This document shows, in pieces, positions 34,001-44,614 of a stretch of DNA of 60,000 nt. The notes below the pieces were generated by a model. It made no database searches, was not told where the DNA came from, and worked only from the letters and a program-made list of their open reading frames with translations. Made by a program: the position numbers and the translations under genes. Every line of letters begins with the position of its first letter. Positions within the stretch are counted from its first letter, which is position 1. The stretch comes from Strigamia acuminata (taxonomy: Eukaryota; Arthropoda; Chilopoda; Geophilomorpha; Linotaeniidae). The stretch covers positions 28,424,427-28,484,426 of the forward strand of contig OX442315.1 in assembly GCA_949358305.1 (NCBI GenBank), read 5' to 3'.

Positions 34001-36897
34001 ATGTGGCTTGATGCACTTTCTCGGCTCGGGTGTACACGTGGTCGCTCGTTCACGGCTTGACTTTTCGATTTTTGATGTATTTTTGCGATTTTTCGGGAAA
34101 AATGTTCGTAACTCACTGTTGCGCAGTGGAAGCGTGCTGGGCCCATAACCTGATGGTGGATGAGTTAGATTTATGTAGATATATATATTTTAGGTCGCAG
34201 AGCAACTTGTGCTGCGACTAGCGTTTATTCTAGTAGGACAGGAAGTGAAGGGTGAAGGGGAAAGGGAGTGACCAGTGGGTGGTCCAATACAAAACATCAT
34301 GCCGAGATGACGTATAAAACATTCCAACAGGTCGTTTAGTGCAAATTACTTTTCGAATGCGCCTACTGTTTACCCTCTCGTTACATTTCTACAAGAACAA
34401 TAAGCATTTCCAATGAAAGCAATCATTTTCAATGTTATGATCACAGTATATACTGTGGTTATGATTTTTTAAAATAATACTATGATGTTAATTCTTTATT
34501 ACTTTATAGCTTGGTCTTATACCTTTTCACGGTGTTTCAATTTTAAGTAACAATTCTCCTGAATGGGCAATATCTTATTTAGCAACTATATTCTGTGGGT
34601 AAGTAATCGAACTTCTATTACAAAGTATTAAACTTAATCCACGCATTTCATTTCCACTGCAATTATACAGCCTATAATTTAATATATTTCATTCTGCAGA
34701 GGTTTTCCTGCTGGAATATACACAACTAATTCATCTGAAGCGTGTTACCATGTACTCAATGACTGCTCTGCTAACATCCTTTTAGTGGAAAATGAACATC
34801 AATTGGAAAAAATTAAAGGCATACGACATAAATTGGCGAATTTAAAGACTATCGTCCAAATCAACGGGCAACCAAATCAAGACAATGTTATTTCAGTACG
34901 ATAATAATATTACAAAACAAAAAAAAACATTTACTGAAAAAACTCTTACCTTTGCTTCAACCAGTGGCAAGAATTACTTCAAATTGGCAAATCCCTAGAT
35001 GATGAAGTTTTGGAGAAACGCATTAAAGGACTAGCAATTAACCAATGTTGCAATCTCATTTATACGGTACTAGACACACATTCTGCAAAAAAAAAAAATT
35101 TCTTGATTAAAAAAAAATTATTCTTTCTTCTAAGTCTGGAACGACTGGAAACCCGAAAGGAGTAATGCTTTCGCACGACAACGTAAGAAAATTTACTACC
35201 ACAAATAATAATAACTCCCTTAGTAAAATCATTAACTGCCTTGCAGCTTTTAAGCATGATCAAAACAAGCATTGAAATATGGAAAATACCTATGTCCAGC
35301 GAAATTCTCTCTTATTTACCTCTGAGTCACATCGCATCAGTGGTATGTTGAAACACTACATAAAACTAAAATTACTGCAGAAAAAAATTTTATAAAAATT
35401 TTCAGGCTTTAGACATTTTAATGGCCATTTTGACTGAATCAACGGTACACTTTGCCGCGCCAGATGCACTCAAGGTATAAGTATAAATCTGCTTTAAATT
35501 TATTAATCTGAATTAAAAATTCCACTTAAAACAGGGAGATTTAGTTGATGATCTACGCGAATCTAGGCCCACGTTTTTCTTGGGAGTTCCACGAGTATAT
35601 GAAAAACTAAAAGTGAAACTGGAAGTCCTGGAAGCTTCTTTAAGCCCCGAGAAAAAACGTTTGCTAGCATCGGCGTCGAACAATAGAGAGAATTACAACA
35701 GTGATGTGGCTGCGCTATTTGACGAAATGAAAGCAGCAATTGGATTTGATAAAACTCAAATTTTCAAAATCGGCGGCGCACCAACGTCGATTGAAATCTT
35801 TAATTTTTTCCAAAGATTTGGAATTATCATAACCGAGGTTTATGGACTGAGTGAAACAAGTGGTAAATTATTTCGTACAGTTTTAATTCCACGTAATTCT
35901 CAACTGTATACATCCAGGTGCTCATACATCCAACTCATTGAAGCATCGATCGGGTAGTGTGGGGAACGTAAATCACCAAAAATACTTCGAAGTTAAAATT
36001 CTAAATCCAGACTATTCAGACGAAGGTTCAGGCGAAGTAAACAAACATTTTTTTTTTAGGAAATTCAATTCATTAATTTTTTTTTTTATAAATTTAGATT
36101 ATGTTGCGAGGTCGAGATATATTCATGGGTTATCTGAAGTTAGAGAAAATGACCAACGAAACTTTAGAAGAGGATAATTGGTTACATACAGGAGACATTG
36201 GAAAAATTGACAAAGATGGTTTCCTCTTTATCACAGGACGCATCAAAGGTGAATTTAATATTTACCCACATTCACCTAAAAACAATCAACTGCAAATATT
36301 TGTTTCAGAATTGATAATTACAGCAGGTGGAGAAAATATCCCCTCAGCACTCATCGAGAGTCATATTAAAAAACTGCTTCCGGTGCTTAGCAATTGCATG
36401 CTCATTGGCGATAAAAGAAAATACCTGACAATGTTGCTCACCTTAAACGTACAAAAGAAAAATGTACAATCTTTTTTTTGCTCATTTAATTTTCTTTTTA
36501 AGACTGAAGTAAATTCAAAGACAATGGAACCCACTGACGACCTAAATGTGACTGCCATTAAGTGGTGCGAATCTGTGGGTAGTTCAGCTAAACGAGTGTC
36601 AGAAATCTTGCAGACCAAAGATCCGAAAGTGATGACTACAATCCAAAGAGGAATCGATGAATATAATGAAAAGTTTGCAATATCTAGAGCTCAAAAAATT
36701 CAGAAGTGGACAATTTTACCGCAGGATTTTTGCATCCACAACGCCACTCTAGGTACGTGGAATACCACTTATTTGGTATTTTAACTATTAAGATTTCCAC
36801 AAGCAAATTAATATTTTTAGGTCCCACTTCAAAACTGAAACGCCCAAATGTTGTCAGGATGTATGCTGCCGCCATAGAAGCTATGTATTCTTCATAA
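28056..36897 (+). CDS. ACSBG: ACSBG-family long-chain acyl-CoA synthetase, copy D
   Basis: An intact 14-exon gene, 662 aa: 28056-28131, 28508-28755, 34510-34598, 34700-34895, 34965-35066, 35135-35182, 35247-35342, 35406-35474, 35535-35862, 35918-36036, 36098-36248, 36309-36448, 36503-36752, 36821-36897. SGTTGNPKG is at residues 238-246, YGLSETSG at 411-418, WLHTGDIG at 485-492, and TSKLKR is retained. Compared with B and C, exon 7 is one codon and exon 9 five codons shorter and exon 10 two codons longer. Exon 1 ([15 protein letters not shown]) is B/C-like while exons 2-8 are E/F-like, suggesting a mosaic. Intron 2 is 5.75 kb because of a MITE containing a copia retrotransposon on the opposite strand; splicing must remove all of it. 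Confidence 0.92.
28907..28946. repeat. Perfect 40-bp palindrome
   Basis: 20-base arms with no spacer, centred on AATTAATT at 28926/28927. A second perfect hairpin (15-bp stem, 2-base loop) lies just upstream at 28874-28905. Confidence 0.9.
29106..29290. repeat. CpG-rich GACGTTCGGCCGCATTTGT minisatellite
   Basis: About four imperfect units of ~45-50 bp built from CGAATGCGGCCGACGTTCGG and GCATTTGTRCGAT. Arginine-rich frames on the minus strand here are repeat artefacts. Confidence 0.75.
29554..29732 (-). repeat. 3' LTR of the copia element
   Basis: 179 bp, identical to 34151-34329, starting TGATGGTGG and ending CATTCCAACA on the + strand. Confidence 0.97.
29733..29744 (-). promoter_or_regulatory. 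Polypurine tract of the copia element
   Basis: On the minus strand GATGAGAAGGAG directly precedes the 3' LTR, the expected place for plus-strand priming. Confidence 0.7.
29783..33932 (-). CDS. Copia Gag-Pol polyprotein, interrupted by a one-base frameshift
   Basis: The frame starts at ATG 33932. It encodes Gag with a CCHC knuckle (CNKCGLVGHLAKDC, about residues 222-235), an aspartic protease with DSGA (about residue 318), and an integrase with HHCC zinc residues (about 450-490) and a D,D,E core. The polypurine-side half in another frame (31147-29783) encodes reverse transcriptase with YVDDL, then RNase H, ending at 29783. The two frames overlap at 30978-31147 and the continuity of similarity switches within a run of seven A at 31210-31216 (+ strand). 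One base too many there explains the break. All other catalytic motifs remain, so this is a fresh lesion or a sequencing error in a homopolymer. Confidence 0.92.
34121..34150 (-). promoter_or_regulatory. Primer-binding site matching the 5' half of initiator tRNA-Met
   Basis: Immediately inside the 5' LTR, 30 bases on the + strand read like an internal stretch of metazoan initiator tRNA-Met (about nt 10-39, ending GGGCCCATAACC in the anticodon loop). The minus (coding) strand is therefore complementary to it. Drosophila copia is known to prime with a 39-nt 5' half of this tRNA. This is not a tRNA gene: the 3' half and acceptor stem are absent. Confidence 0.85.
34151..34329 (-). repeat. 5' LTR of the copia element
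   Basis: 179 bp; the 5' LTR because the coding strand is minus. It should contain the element's promoter. Confidence 0.97.
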
Positions 36898-37067
36898 AAT
36901 CGACTATTGTTGTATTTGCAAATTTTGAATTTCATTAAAATTATTTCACTACTGATTACTAACAGAAATGAGTTGCCAACATTAAAGCACAATTTGAAAA
37001 TAGCAAAAGTTCAAGAAGCACTGGTTTGGGGAACACAAGTGACATATAAATGACATACAAGTTAAGA

Positions 37068-37073
37068 AATAAA
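37068..37073 (+). terminator. Candidate polyadenylation signal, copy D
   Basis: AATAAA 171 bases past the stop of copy D. Confidence 0.3.
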
Positions 37074-37518
37074 TATGGAACTCCCACCACACATAAATCT
37101 ACATACATACATACTTCTACAGCTGTTCCAAATAATCCAGAACTAAAGCTAAGTAAGCCTCATTCTATACATAAACTGGCAACTTTTTTTTATGTGGCAA
37201 AAAGTTCAGGATGACGTGATAAGCATGCTTTTGTTGAACATGCACGGAAACATTCAGGCAAGCAGAATTTGATTCTATCCCACAGCGAAAGTACACTTTT
37301 CCGTGCATAATGTGCTTTCTACGGCACATGGTAAAACGCCGAACGGCCGAACGGGCCCAGCCGGCGGCAGGCGGTCTGGCATATTAATAAGTAATTATTA
37401 AAGTTTGTATTCATGTTAGGTTTCTTAATTTGGAGATCAATTAAGACATGAAAATAAATATAAAAAAAAGATAATTGTACAAAAATAGCTGCTCCGTAAG
37501 AAATAAACATTCTACCTA

Positions 37519-37837
37519 AAGGCTCGTTTACATTGTTGCAAAATTTAGCACGCGAAATGGTCGCGCCCAAAAATTCACATGAAGCAAAGAGATATCAGTC
37601 GAGAATTCCGTCTCATTTGTCTAACGTGGTGCTGCCATTTTAAATCAATTGTGAAGTTAGTGACGACATACACTATCTCGTCTGTCATTGGCCAACTTTC
37701 CAAGCAAAGCGAAAAAGTAGACTTCAAGTCTACTCTGAAATTTCGCATGCGAAGGGTTGCCATAAGAACTTTCACGCGCAAAATTGTCGCGTTTGCATCA
37801 ATTCGAACGCAATTTTTCAACAATGTAAACGAGCCTT
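37519..37837. mobile_element. MITE with AAGGCTCGTTTACATTGTTG ends
   Basis: The 28-bp ends 37519-37546 and 37810-37837 are inverted copies with one mismatch. The interior is itself partly self-complementary, with open frames on both strands (37575-37932) as a by-product. No clear target duplication. Confidence 0.65.
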
Positions 37838-38893
37838 CAGAATCTGAGGTGACCCAATTCCTCAGACAGAACAACCCTGGACTTCTTCTTGTGGAGTTAT
37901 ATGAAAGATATTGTATACCGAAGAACATTTAACCCAATCGCTAACCTTAATGTTGCTAGTAAAAGTACAGGGTAGCGGACGCCAAGCTTGGCCAAGCGCT
38001 ACCGCCCTCTAACATTATTAGCAGTAAAAAATTTTTGACGAGTTGTTATTATTTTTTCAAAGTTCACTTCCAATAATGTTTTAAACAAAACAATATTTCA
38101 GACAAAAACCACTAGTTTTATATTTTAATATTCATAAAATTAAATTTCCGTATAAATTCCATATTTTGCTAAAATTATACAGTAATTACGTATATTGAGA
38201 AAATGAATGTTAACTTAGACTTGTCTAATTTTTTTTCCAACTAAGATCAGTACTTTCAAAGAAATAAGTCAGGGTGTCACCATCGCCACCGTATACATCT
38301 TGAACTTTGAATTCCGATATTGGATCTTACATCCTCGATCTTATCAAATAGTCATTTTGCTGGATGCGAAAGCAGCAAGCAGCAAGCATTAAGGGTAAGA
38401 ATTCTACATGGATAATCGCATTTTAAAACTCAATTTAACGTGAAATTGTCACTGTATATTGCAATTTCTCTAATGAAAATATACTAAGAGTAAATATTGA
38501 AAGAAATAGTGACGACCCCGCAGTATGGATAAAAACGTCACAAATCCTCGATTACCATATTACAAATTCAGCCAACAATTTTCATAACTAAAAATAATCT
38601 GAGAAATCATAGTTAGCAAAAGTTTCATATGATAAGTGATAGTAAACAACATCAAATCAAATAATTAACAGATCAGTTACAAAGTTCAATTCATCTTGCA
38701 ATTTATACAGTATATAATCCGCAAGGTTTTTCCTTAACTACCTAGACCTAGAAGCAAATAAAGATTTGGTTTTACTTTATTCATATACTTGTAAACCGAG
38801 TCAAACCAAACCAATAGCGGGTTAAAAACAAGTACTAATTCGAACTGAGTGTGGACTGTGGAACCTATCCGATCTGCAACCATCCTTATACCA

Positions 38894-39248
38894 CAGTCAG
38901 TCCAAAAAGTTTGGAATAATCCAAATTCTTATGAGCACATCATTGTTTGAAGACATTTTGGCATTGCTGGGAAGCTCTCACTAATATAAATAAAAATATT
39001 CCCAAAAGGAACATAATTTAGCTCTAGATTTAGCAATAAAATGCCCCTGTAGGATGCACAGTTTTCTAGTAATCTGCATTTGAATACAACACAAGTGTCC
39101 AAAAAGTTTGAAATAATGAAAATCATGTCCAAAAAGTATGGAATATTTATCTTAAATACTTAGTGACATGCCTACAGATTCATTATGAGAAGATCCCACT
39201 ATCAGATCTTGTGATACTAACATTATTCCATACTTTTTGGACTGACTG
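38894..39248. mobile_element. Tc1/mariner-type MITE upstream of copy E
   Basis: The ends CAGTCAGTCCAAAAAGT and its inverted partner with TACTTTTTGGACTGACTG are well matched over ~26 bp; TA follows the right end. Internal copies of TCCAAAAAGT occur. The E-F and F-G intergenic regions lack it, so it inserted only upstream of copy E. Adjacent to it is the hairpin ATCACAGATTATAATCTGTGAT (about 39251-39272). Confidence 0.7.
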
Positions 39249-39396
39249 TATCACAGATTATAATCTGTGATACTATGCCTACACGTGTCTATTAGTTGTA
39301 AACGTATTTTTAATTTCGAACTCCAGCTACAACCTTCCGATCAGCTAGCATCAAACAAGTAAATTATAATAACAAGTCATCATTCAAGAATATAAT

Positions 39397-42300
39397 ATGG
39401 ACACCCGAGAAGTTATTGAAAATCTATATGCAGCACCATTTATTGATCCACATGTTCCAAAGCACCAATACCGTAAGTCAAATTTCAATTTCTCATTTAT
39501 GCCCAAAAATACAAAAATGCATCCCAAGATTCTGGGGACGCCTGTGCTTTCGTCTCTGTGATATATTACTATTGACCAATTTTTATTTCTAAGAAGCAAT
39601 AAATACTAATTTAACTTTGTAAATATTAGATCCTGATTACATCATCCCTACAACTGAATACAGGACTTCGATTCCCAATGGTGCTATTCGAATTGAAGTG
39701 CCTCAGAACTGTGATCCTACATATTTACCAGAATCAGTAGTGTCACTTTTTCGTAGAGCGGTTAAAAACAGTCCGGAGAAGATTGCGATAACAACCAAAA
39801 GGAATGATAAATCAGTCAAATGGAGTTACTTACAGTATTTGAACGATGTTGAGACGGCTGCTAAAGGTTTTATAAAAGTAAATACCATAAATCAAGTAAA
39901 CTTGAAACTGAAATTTAACAGAGTAGAAAGCCATATTACAATAAGTCTCAGAGAGAACCGGTCATTACACCACTGTTTACCCTCTCGTTAAATTTCTACA
40001 AGAACAATAAGCATTTCCAATGAAAGCAATCATTTTCAATGTTATTTTTTTTAATATAATAATACTATGGTGTTAATTCTTTATTACTTTATAGCTTGGT
40101 CTTATACCTTTTCACGGTGTTTCAATTTTAAGTAACAATTCTCCTGAATGGGCAATATCTTACTTAGCAGCTATATTCTGTGGGTACGTAATTGAACTTT
40201 TATTACAAAATATTAAACTTATACCCACGCATTTCATTTACACTAGCTGCATTCAAAAATTAAAACATTTTGTTTTAGTACAATTTTATAACAAAAATGA
40301 CATCATTTCCTGTCTATAAAACTAAAATTGGTAAAAATATAAACTAAAATAACATAATTACACATAAAATTGAAGTAAATTATAGTTTATAAGTGTAGTT
40401 ATGTATTACATTTGTATACAAAGTTTAGTAAAAATTGAAGCAAAATTAAATTAAAATCCAAGCACTAAAAAATTAAATTTGGATCTGTATTTAACTTACA
40501 TGACATGACATCACTTCACAACTTATGTCATCACTTCCTGTTTTATTTGAAATTTTTGTGCTACACACACATAAAACAAAAATACAAAAATTTTGAATTT
40601 CAATTTCTGAAGAATTTTCATGGAAATATGTAACTCACATGCGTACATGTTTTTAAGTTGTTTCTTTAATTTTATACCATTCTTATTCAAACCATAAAAT
40701 TTGGTATTTTTCTAACTTACATGCTTTTTTAATTAATTTCTTCTTTCTTTCTTCATGTCATATCCAATCACTTCATCTTTGAATTGATGCTATTAATGAC
40801 CTCTGATTCGAGTTAGTCATACTCTTTTAAAATTTCTTCCTCACTTCTACCAGTAAGGCATAAAAATTTCAAATCCCACTTAAAATAATAACATTCCAAC
40901 AATTCATACTTCTTTCTAATCACTTGGAGAATATTATATGCTACATTTTGGAATTAATTACATATTGTGATTTGAAGAGAGAAAAACGATTTGGCAAAGA
41001 TGAGAAAAACAGAATGATAACTTTACTCGTTCAGATGCAGACAAGCAAGTGCGATACATAACAAGTGTGTCGTTACCACAACAACGTGGTTGCCACAGCA
41101 AACAATAATATTGCGCGCATAATCTACTTGTAGTATTCTTACTACACATATCAGGTGATCAATGATGTCATATAAAAGTAATCACATGTTGTCAATTTTG
41201 TAAAATAAGTTAGAGTTAAAATTCTCACACTCAAAATTTAAACTTAAAATACACTATACAGTATTTTAATTTTTGAATGCAGCTACTGTTATTGTGCAGC
41301 TTATAATTAAATATATTTCATTCTGCAGAGGTTTTGCTTTAGGAATTTATACAAGCAATTCATCTGAAGCCTGTTACCATATACTCAATGATAGCTCTGC
41401 TAACATTCTTTTAGTGGAAAATGAACATCAATTGGAAAAAATTAAAGGCATACGACATAAATTGGCGAATTTAAAGGCTATCGTCCAATTCAACGGGCAA
41501 CCAAATCAAGACAATGTTATTTCAGTACGATATTACATTGTAAAAAAAAAAAAAAGTACTAAAAAAACTCTTACCTTTGTATCAACCAGTGGCAAGAATT
41601 ACTTCAAATTGGCAAATCCTTAGATGATGAAGTTTTGGAGAAACGCATTAAAGGACTAGCAGTTAACCAATGTTGCGGTCTCATTTACACGGTATTGGAT
41701 AAATAACCTACAATAATAAATTTTATAAAATAAGTAATTGTTTTCTTTTTTCAGTCCGGAACAACTGGAAATCCAAAAGGAGTAATGCTATCGCACGACA
41801 ATGTAAAACATTTTAAAAACATATAGTAGCAATGTACTCTGTGGTCAGGACATAACATTGTCCGGACAGATTTGACGGCTCCCAATCGCAACCAATTATT
41901 TAAAACCAAAAATTTAAATTGTGAAATGGGCAAAATCAATGCGATGCCATAATTGGCCAGAGAATCAGTATTTTATTGCGAATTGTGTAATTTTTTTAAT
42001 ACTTTCCCTAATCCAGACAATTCCAAACTAACTGAACATTCTGCGGACCGAACAACTGTCTAGGTCCCGTCCTACGTCCGGATCACACAGAATACACTGT
42101 GTGTAGCTACGTAGTAAATTCTATAAATCATTAAAATACCTCAGGTCATTACCATGGTTAAGTCAAACAATTACAAAATATGGCACGTTGCTAAGTTTGG
42201 AAGACTTCTCTCTTATTTACCACTGAGTCACATAATGGCAGTGGTATGTAAAAATAAGACTATACATTTAGAGTAATATATTTAATCAAATTTTTCAGGC

Positions 42301-43773
42301 TATAGATATTTTCTTGGCCATTTTGACTGAATCAACTGTTAATTTTGCCAGGCCAAATGCACTTAAGGTATAACTCTTGCTTTCCAGTTTAATCTGATTC
42401 AACAATTTCAAGGCTTAAAACTTTAGGGAGATTTAACTGAAGATTTGATCGAATGTAAGCCCACGTTTTTCGTGGGAGTTCCACGCGTATATGAAAAACT
42501 TAAAGTTAAAATGGAAGTAATGGAAACTTATCTAAGCCCCGAGAAAAAACATCAGATAGCGTCAGCTCGTAACCAAGAAGACTCAGCTACGATTTTTAAC
42601 GATTTGAAAACAGCAATTGGATTTGATAAAACTCAACTTTTTTTTAGCGCAGGCGCACCAATTTCAATTAACGTACTAGAATTCTTTAAAAGTTATGGCA
42701 TCACCATATTAGAAGCATACGGACTCAGTGAATCAAGTGGTAAATTATTCTCAATGAATTAAATTTATACTATTAGTAATAACTCACATTTAGGTGCTCA
42801 TACATCAAATGCCCAGCAGTATAATCGTTTGGGTAGTGTTGGAAATATTCATAATTTGAAACACTTTGAAATGAAAATTTTAAATCCAGACAGTGATGGT
42901 TCAGGCGAGGTATAACAATTAACCGATTCTTTGCTTGAATAGGTATTGAAATTTTATGTATTTAGATTATGTTGAGTGGTCGAAATATATTCATGGGTTA
43001 TTTGAACTTGGAAGAACAAACTACAGAAACTTTAGACGAGGATAATTGGTTGCATACCGGAGACATTGGAAAAATTGACAAAGATGGTTTCCTCTTTATT
43101 ACAGGACGCATCAAAGGTGTATTTTTAATATTTACCCACATAAAAACAATTAATTAATAAACAAATATTTGTTTCAGAATTGATAATTACGGCAGGAGGA
43201 GAAAACATTGCGCCTATACTAATAGAGGAACATGTTAAAAAACTGCTTCCGGTGCTTAGCAATTGCATGCTCATTGGCGACAAACGAAAATACCTGACTA
43301 TGTTGCTCACTTTAAATGTATCGACGACAACGATTACTTTTGCTAGTTTCATCAATTTAATCTTTTTCATTTTTTATTTCAAAGACCAAAGTAAATTCAG
43401 ATACAATGGAGCCAATTGACGAGCTGAATGTGACTGCCGTTGAGTGGTGTAACTCAGTGGGCAGTACAGCTAAACGCGTATCAGAAATTTTGCACTCCAA
43501 AGATCCGAAAGTGATGGCTGCAATCCAAAGAGGAATCGACGAATACAATGAAAAATTTGCAATATCGGGAGCTCAAAAAATTCAAAAGTGGACAATTTTA
43601 TCGCAAGATTTTTGTATTCACAACGGCACTCTTGGTACACAACGTAACACGACTGGAATGAATAAATATGATTTTCTCAAAACAATATTCTTTCAGGTCC
43701 CACTTCCAAACTGAAACGCCCAGTTGCTATTAATAAATATGCTGACATCATAGAAGCTATGTATTCATCATAA
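39397..43773 (+). CDS. ACSBG: ACSBG-family long-chain acyl-CoA synthetase, copy E
   Basis: An intact 14-exon gene, 657 aa: 39397-39472, 39630-39877, 40095-40183, 41329-41524, 41590-41691, 41755-41802, 42145-42243, 42299-42367, 42427-42739, 42794-42909, 42966-43116, 43178-43317, 43385-43634, 43697-43773. SGTTGNPKG at residues 238-246, YGLSESSG at 407-414, WLHTGDIG at 480-487, TSKLKR near the C-terminus. The N-terminus MDTREVIENLYAAPF differs from copies B-D. At the exon 1/2 join a codon for H replaces the G found in the other copies. Exon 9 is ten codons shorter than in B/C. Intron 3 holds a 1-kb MITE. From exon 11 onward it is identical by eye to copy F. Confidence 0.92.
40245..41284. mobile_element. 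1-kb MITE in copy E intron 3, ACT TSD
   Basis: AGCTGCATTCAAAAATTAAAA is mirrored at the right end (to 41284), with ACT on both sides (40242-40244 and 41285-41287). The intron in copies D and F lacks it. Its first bases resemble the element at 28853 (AG..GCATTC.AAAA.T) and the TSD is the same triplet, so the two may belong to one superfamily. No coding gene. Confidence 0.75.
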
Positions 43774-43803
43774 ATTCAAAAATTGCTATTAATTACTGAA
43801 TTG

Positions 43804-43809
43804 AATAAA
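43804..43809 (+). terminator. Candidate polyadenylation signal, copy E
   Basis: AATAAA 31 bases past the stop; identical at 55334-55339 after copy F. Confidence 0.45.
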
Positions 43810-44138
43810 TTCCACGCTACTGTAATTCCCAAACGTAAGCTAGTGGCTACAAAGATTTTAACAAAAATGATGTGCGCACGTATACTAAACAAGATTAGAG
43901 GAAAACACCAATAAACATTGCCAACAATACGAACAAATAGTAGTTATTATTGAATTTGTAACACTACCAGAACAACTGTACAAGCAATGCAAATCGTTAT
44001 CTCTGAACACGTGCTATAATGATATTGGCTGAAGATTTCATGCACAAACTCCAGGAGGAGGAAATTCGACTAAAGATAAAATACTGAAATAGGCTTAAAA
44101 GCATTAAAAATAAACCACCAATTTATTACCCACCAAGA

Positions 44139-44219
44139 ACGAAACAAATTAAACTCATCTGCTACAATTGATGGCTTCTTGCCATTGTCAATGGTATTAA
44201 TAATGTTCAACAAGCTTGA
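44139..44219 (-). pseudogene. Pogo/CENP-B-type HTH fragment
   Basis: The minus strand reads LLNIINTIDNGKKPSIVADEF, matching the helix-turn-helix part of the fragments at 45987-46127 and 46331-46418. It is far too short to function. A second copy lies at 55669-55749 in the duplicated segment. Confidence 0.6.
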
Positions 44220-44539
44220 CCGAGCACTACCGCCCTCTATAATTATTAGCAGCAATATTTTTTTGACGAGTTGTTATTATTAAGCTCGCTTCCAAATATT
44301 GTTTTGTTTATTCCGACAAAAGGCACTGGTTTTATATTTTAATATTCATAAAATTAAATTCCCGTATAAATTCCATGTCTTGCTAATATAATGAAGCAAA
44401 ATTATACAGTAATTACGTATATTGAGGAAATGAATGTTAACTTATGGCTTGTCTAAATTTTCCAACCAAGATCAGTACTTTCAAAGACATAAACCAGGGG
44501 TTCACCATCGCCACCGTATACATCTTGAACTTTGAATTC

Positions 44540-44614
44540 AGATATAATATCTTACACCCTCGATCAAATCGTCATTTTGCTGGATGCGAAAGCAGCATGC
44601 AGCAAACATTAAGG
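44540..44614 (+). promoter_or_regulatory. Candidate 5' UTR exon end upstream of copy F
   Basis: A stretch ending in a consensus donor is conserved upstream of copy E (GT at 38395), F (44615) and G (56145). An acceptor-like CCAG precedes each ATG exon (39326, 45198, 56728). The first exon's start is unknown. This is inference; conservation may only reflect recent duplication. Confidence 0.3.

Larger units (their letters stand above)
29554..34329 (-). mobile_element. Ty1/copia LTR retrotransposon (4776 bp)
   Basis: Two identical 179-bp LTRs (29554-29732 and 34151-34329), each TG...CA, enclose a minus-strand gag-pol gene. GGTCG is duplicated on both flanks (29549-29553 and 34330-34334), a 5-bp target site duplication. 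Protease, integrase, reverse transcriptase and RNase H occur in copia order. The LTRs show no difference by eye, so insertion was recent. It lies antisense in intron 2 of copy D, inside a MITE, 30 bases from that MITE's right end. Confidence 0.97.
28853..34364. mobile_element. MITE with 17-bp TIRs and ACT TSD, host of the copia insertion
   Basis: AGGCGCATTCGAAAAGT (28853-28869) is perfectly mirrored at 34348-34364, and ACT is duplicated outside (28850-28852 and 34365-34367). Joining the flanks recreates the uninterrupted sequence seen in copy E near 39970-39985. Without the copia insertion the element is about 730 bp. Near its left end are three strong hairpins (28874-28905, 28907-28946, 28956-28989), and further in a CpG-rich minisatellite. 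A 3-bp TSD fits PIF/Harbinger or CACTA; the superfamily is not settled. Confidence 0.85.
36898..39396. other. Intergenic, copy D to copy E
   Basis: No protein gene is recognised. Two MITEs lie here (37519-37837 and about 38894-39248). From about 37975 on, the sequence is homologous to the E-F intergenic region (44200-45269) and probably contains the upstream region of copy E. Confidence 0.5.

Noticed and set aside
34121-34150. Partial tRNA-Met gene
   Set aside because: Only the 5' half is present and it sits exactly at the LTR edge, so it is the retrotransposon primer-binding site.
37575-37932. 117-aa frames on both strands over the same bases
   Set aside because: They lie over a MITE with self-complementary interior; neither resembles a known protein, and symmetry explains both being open.
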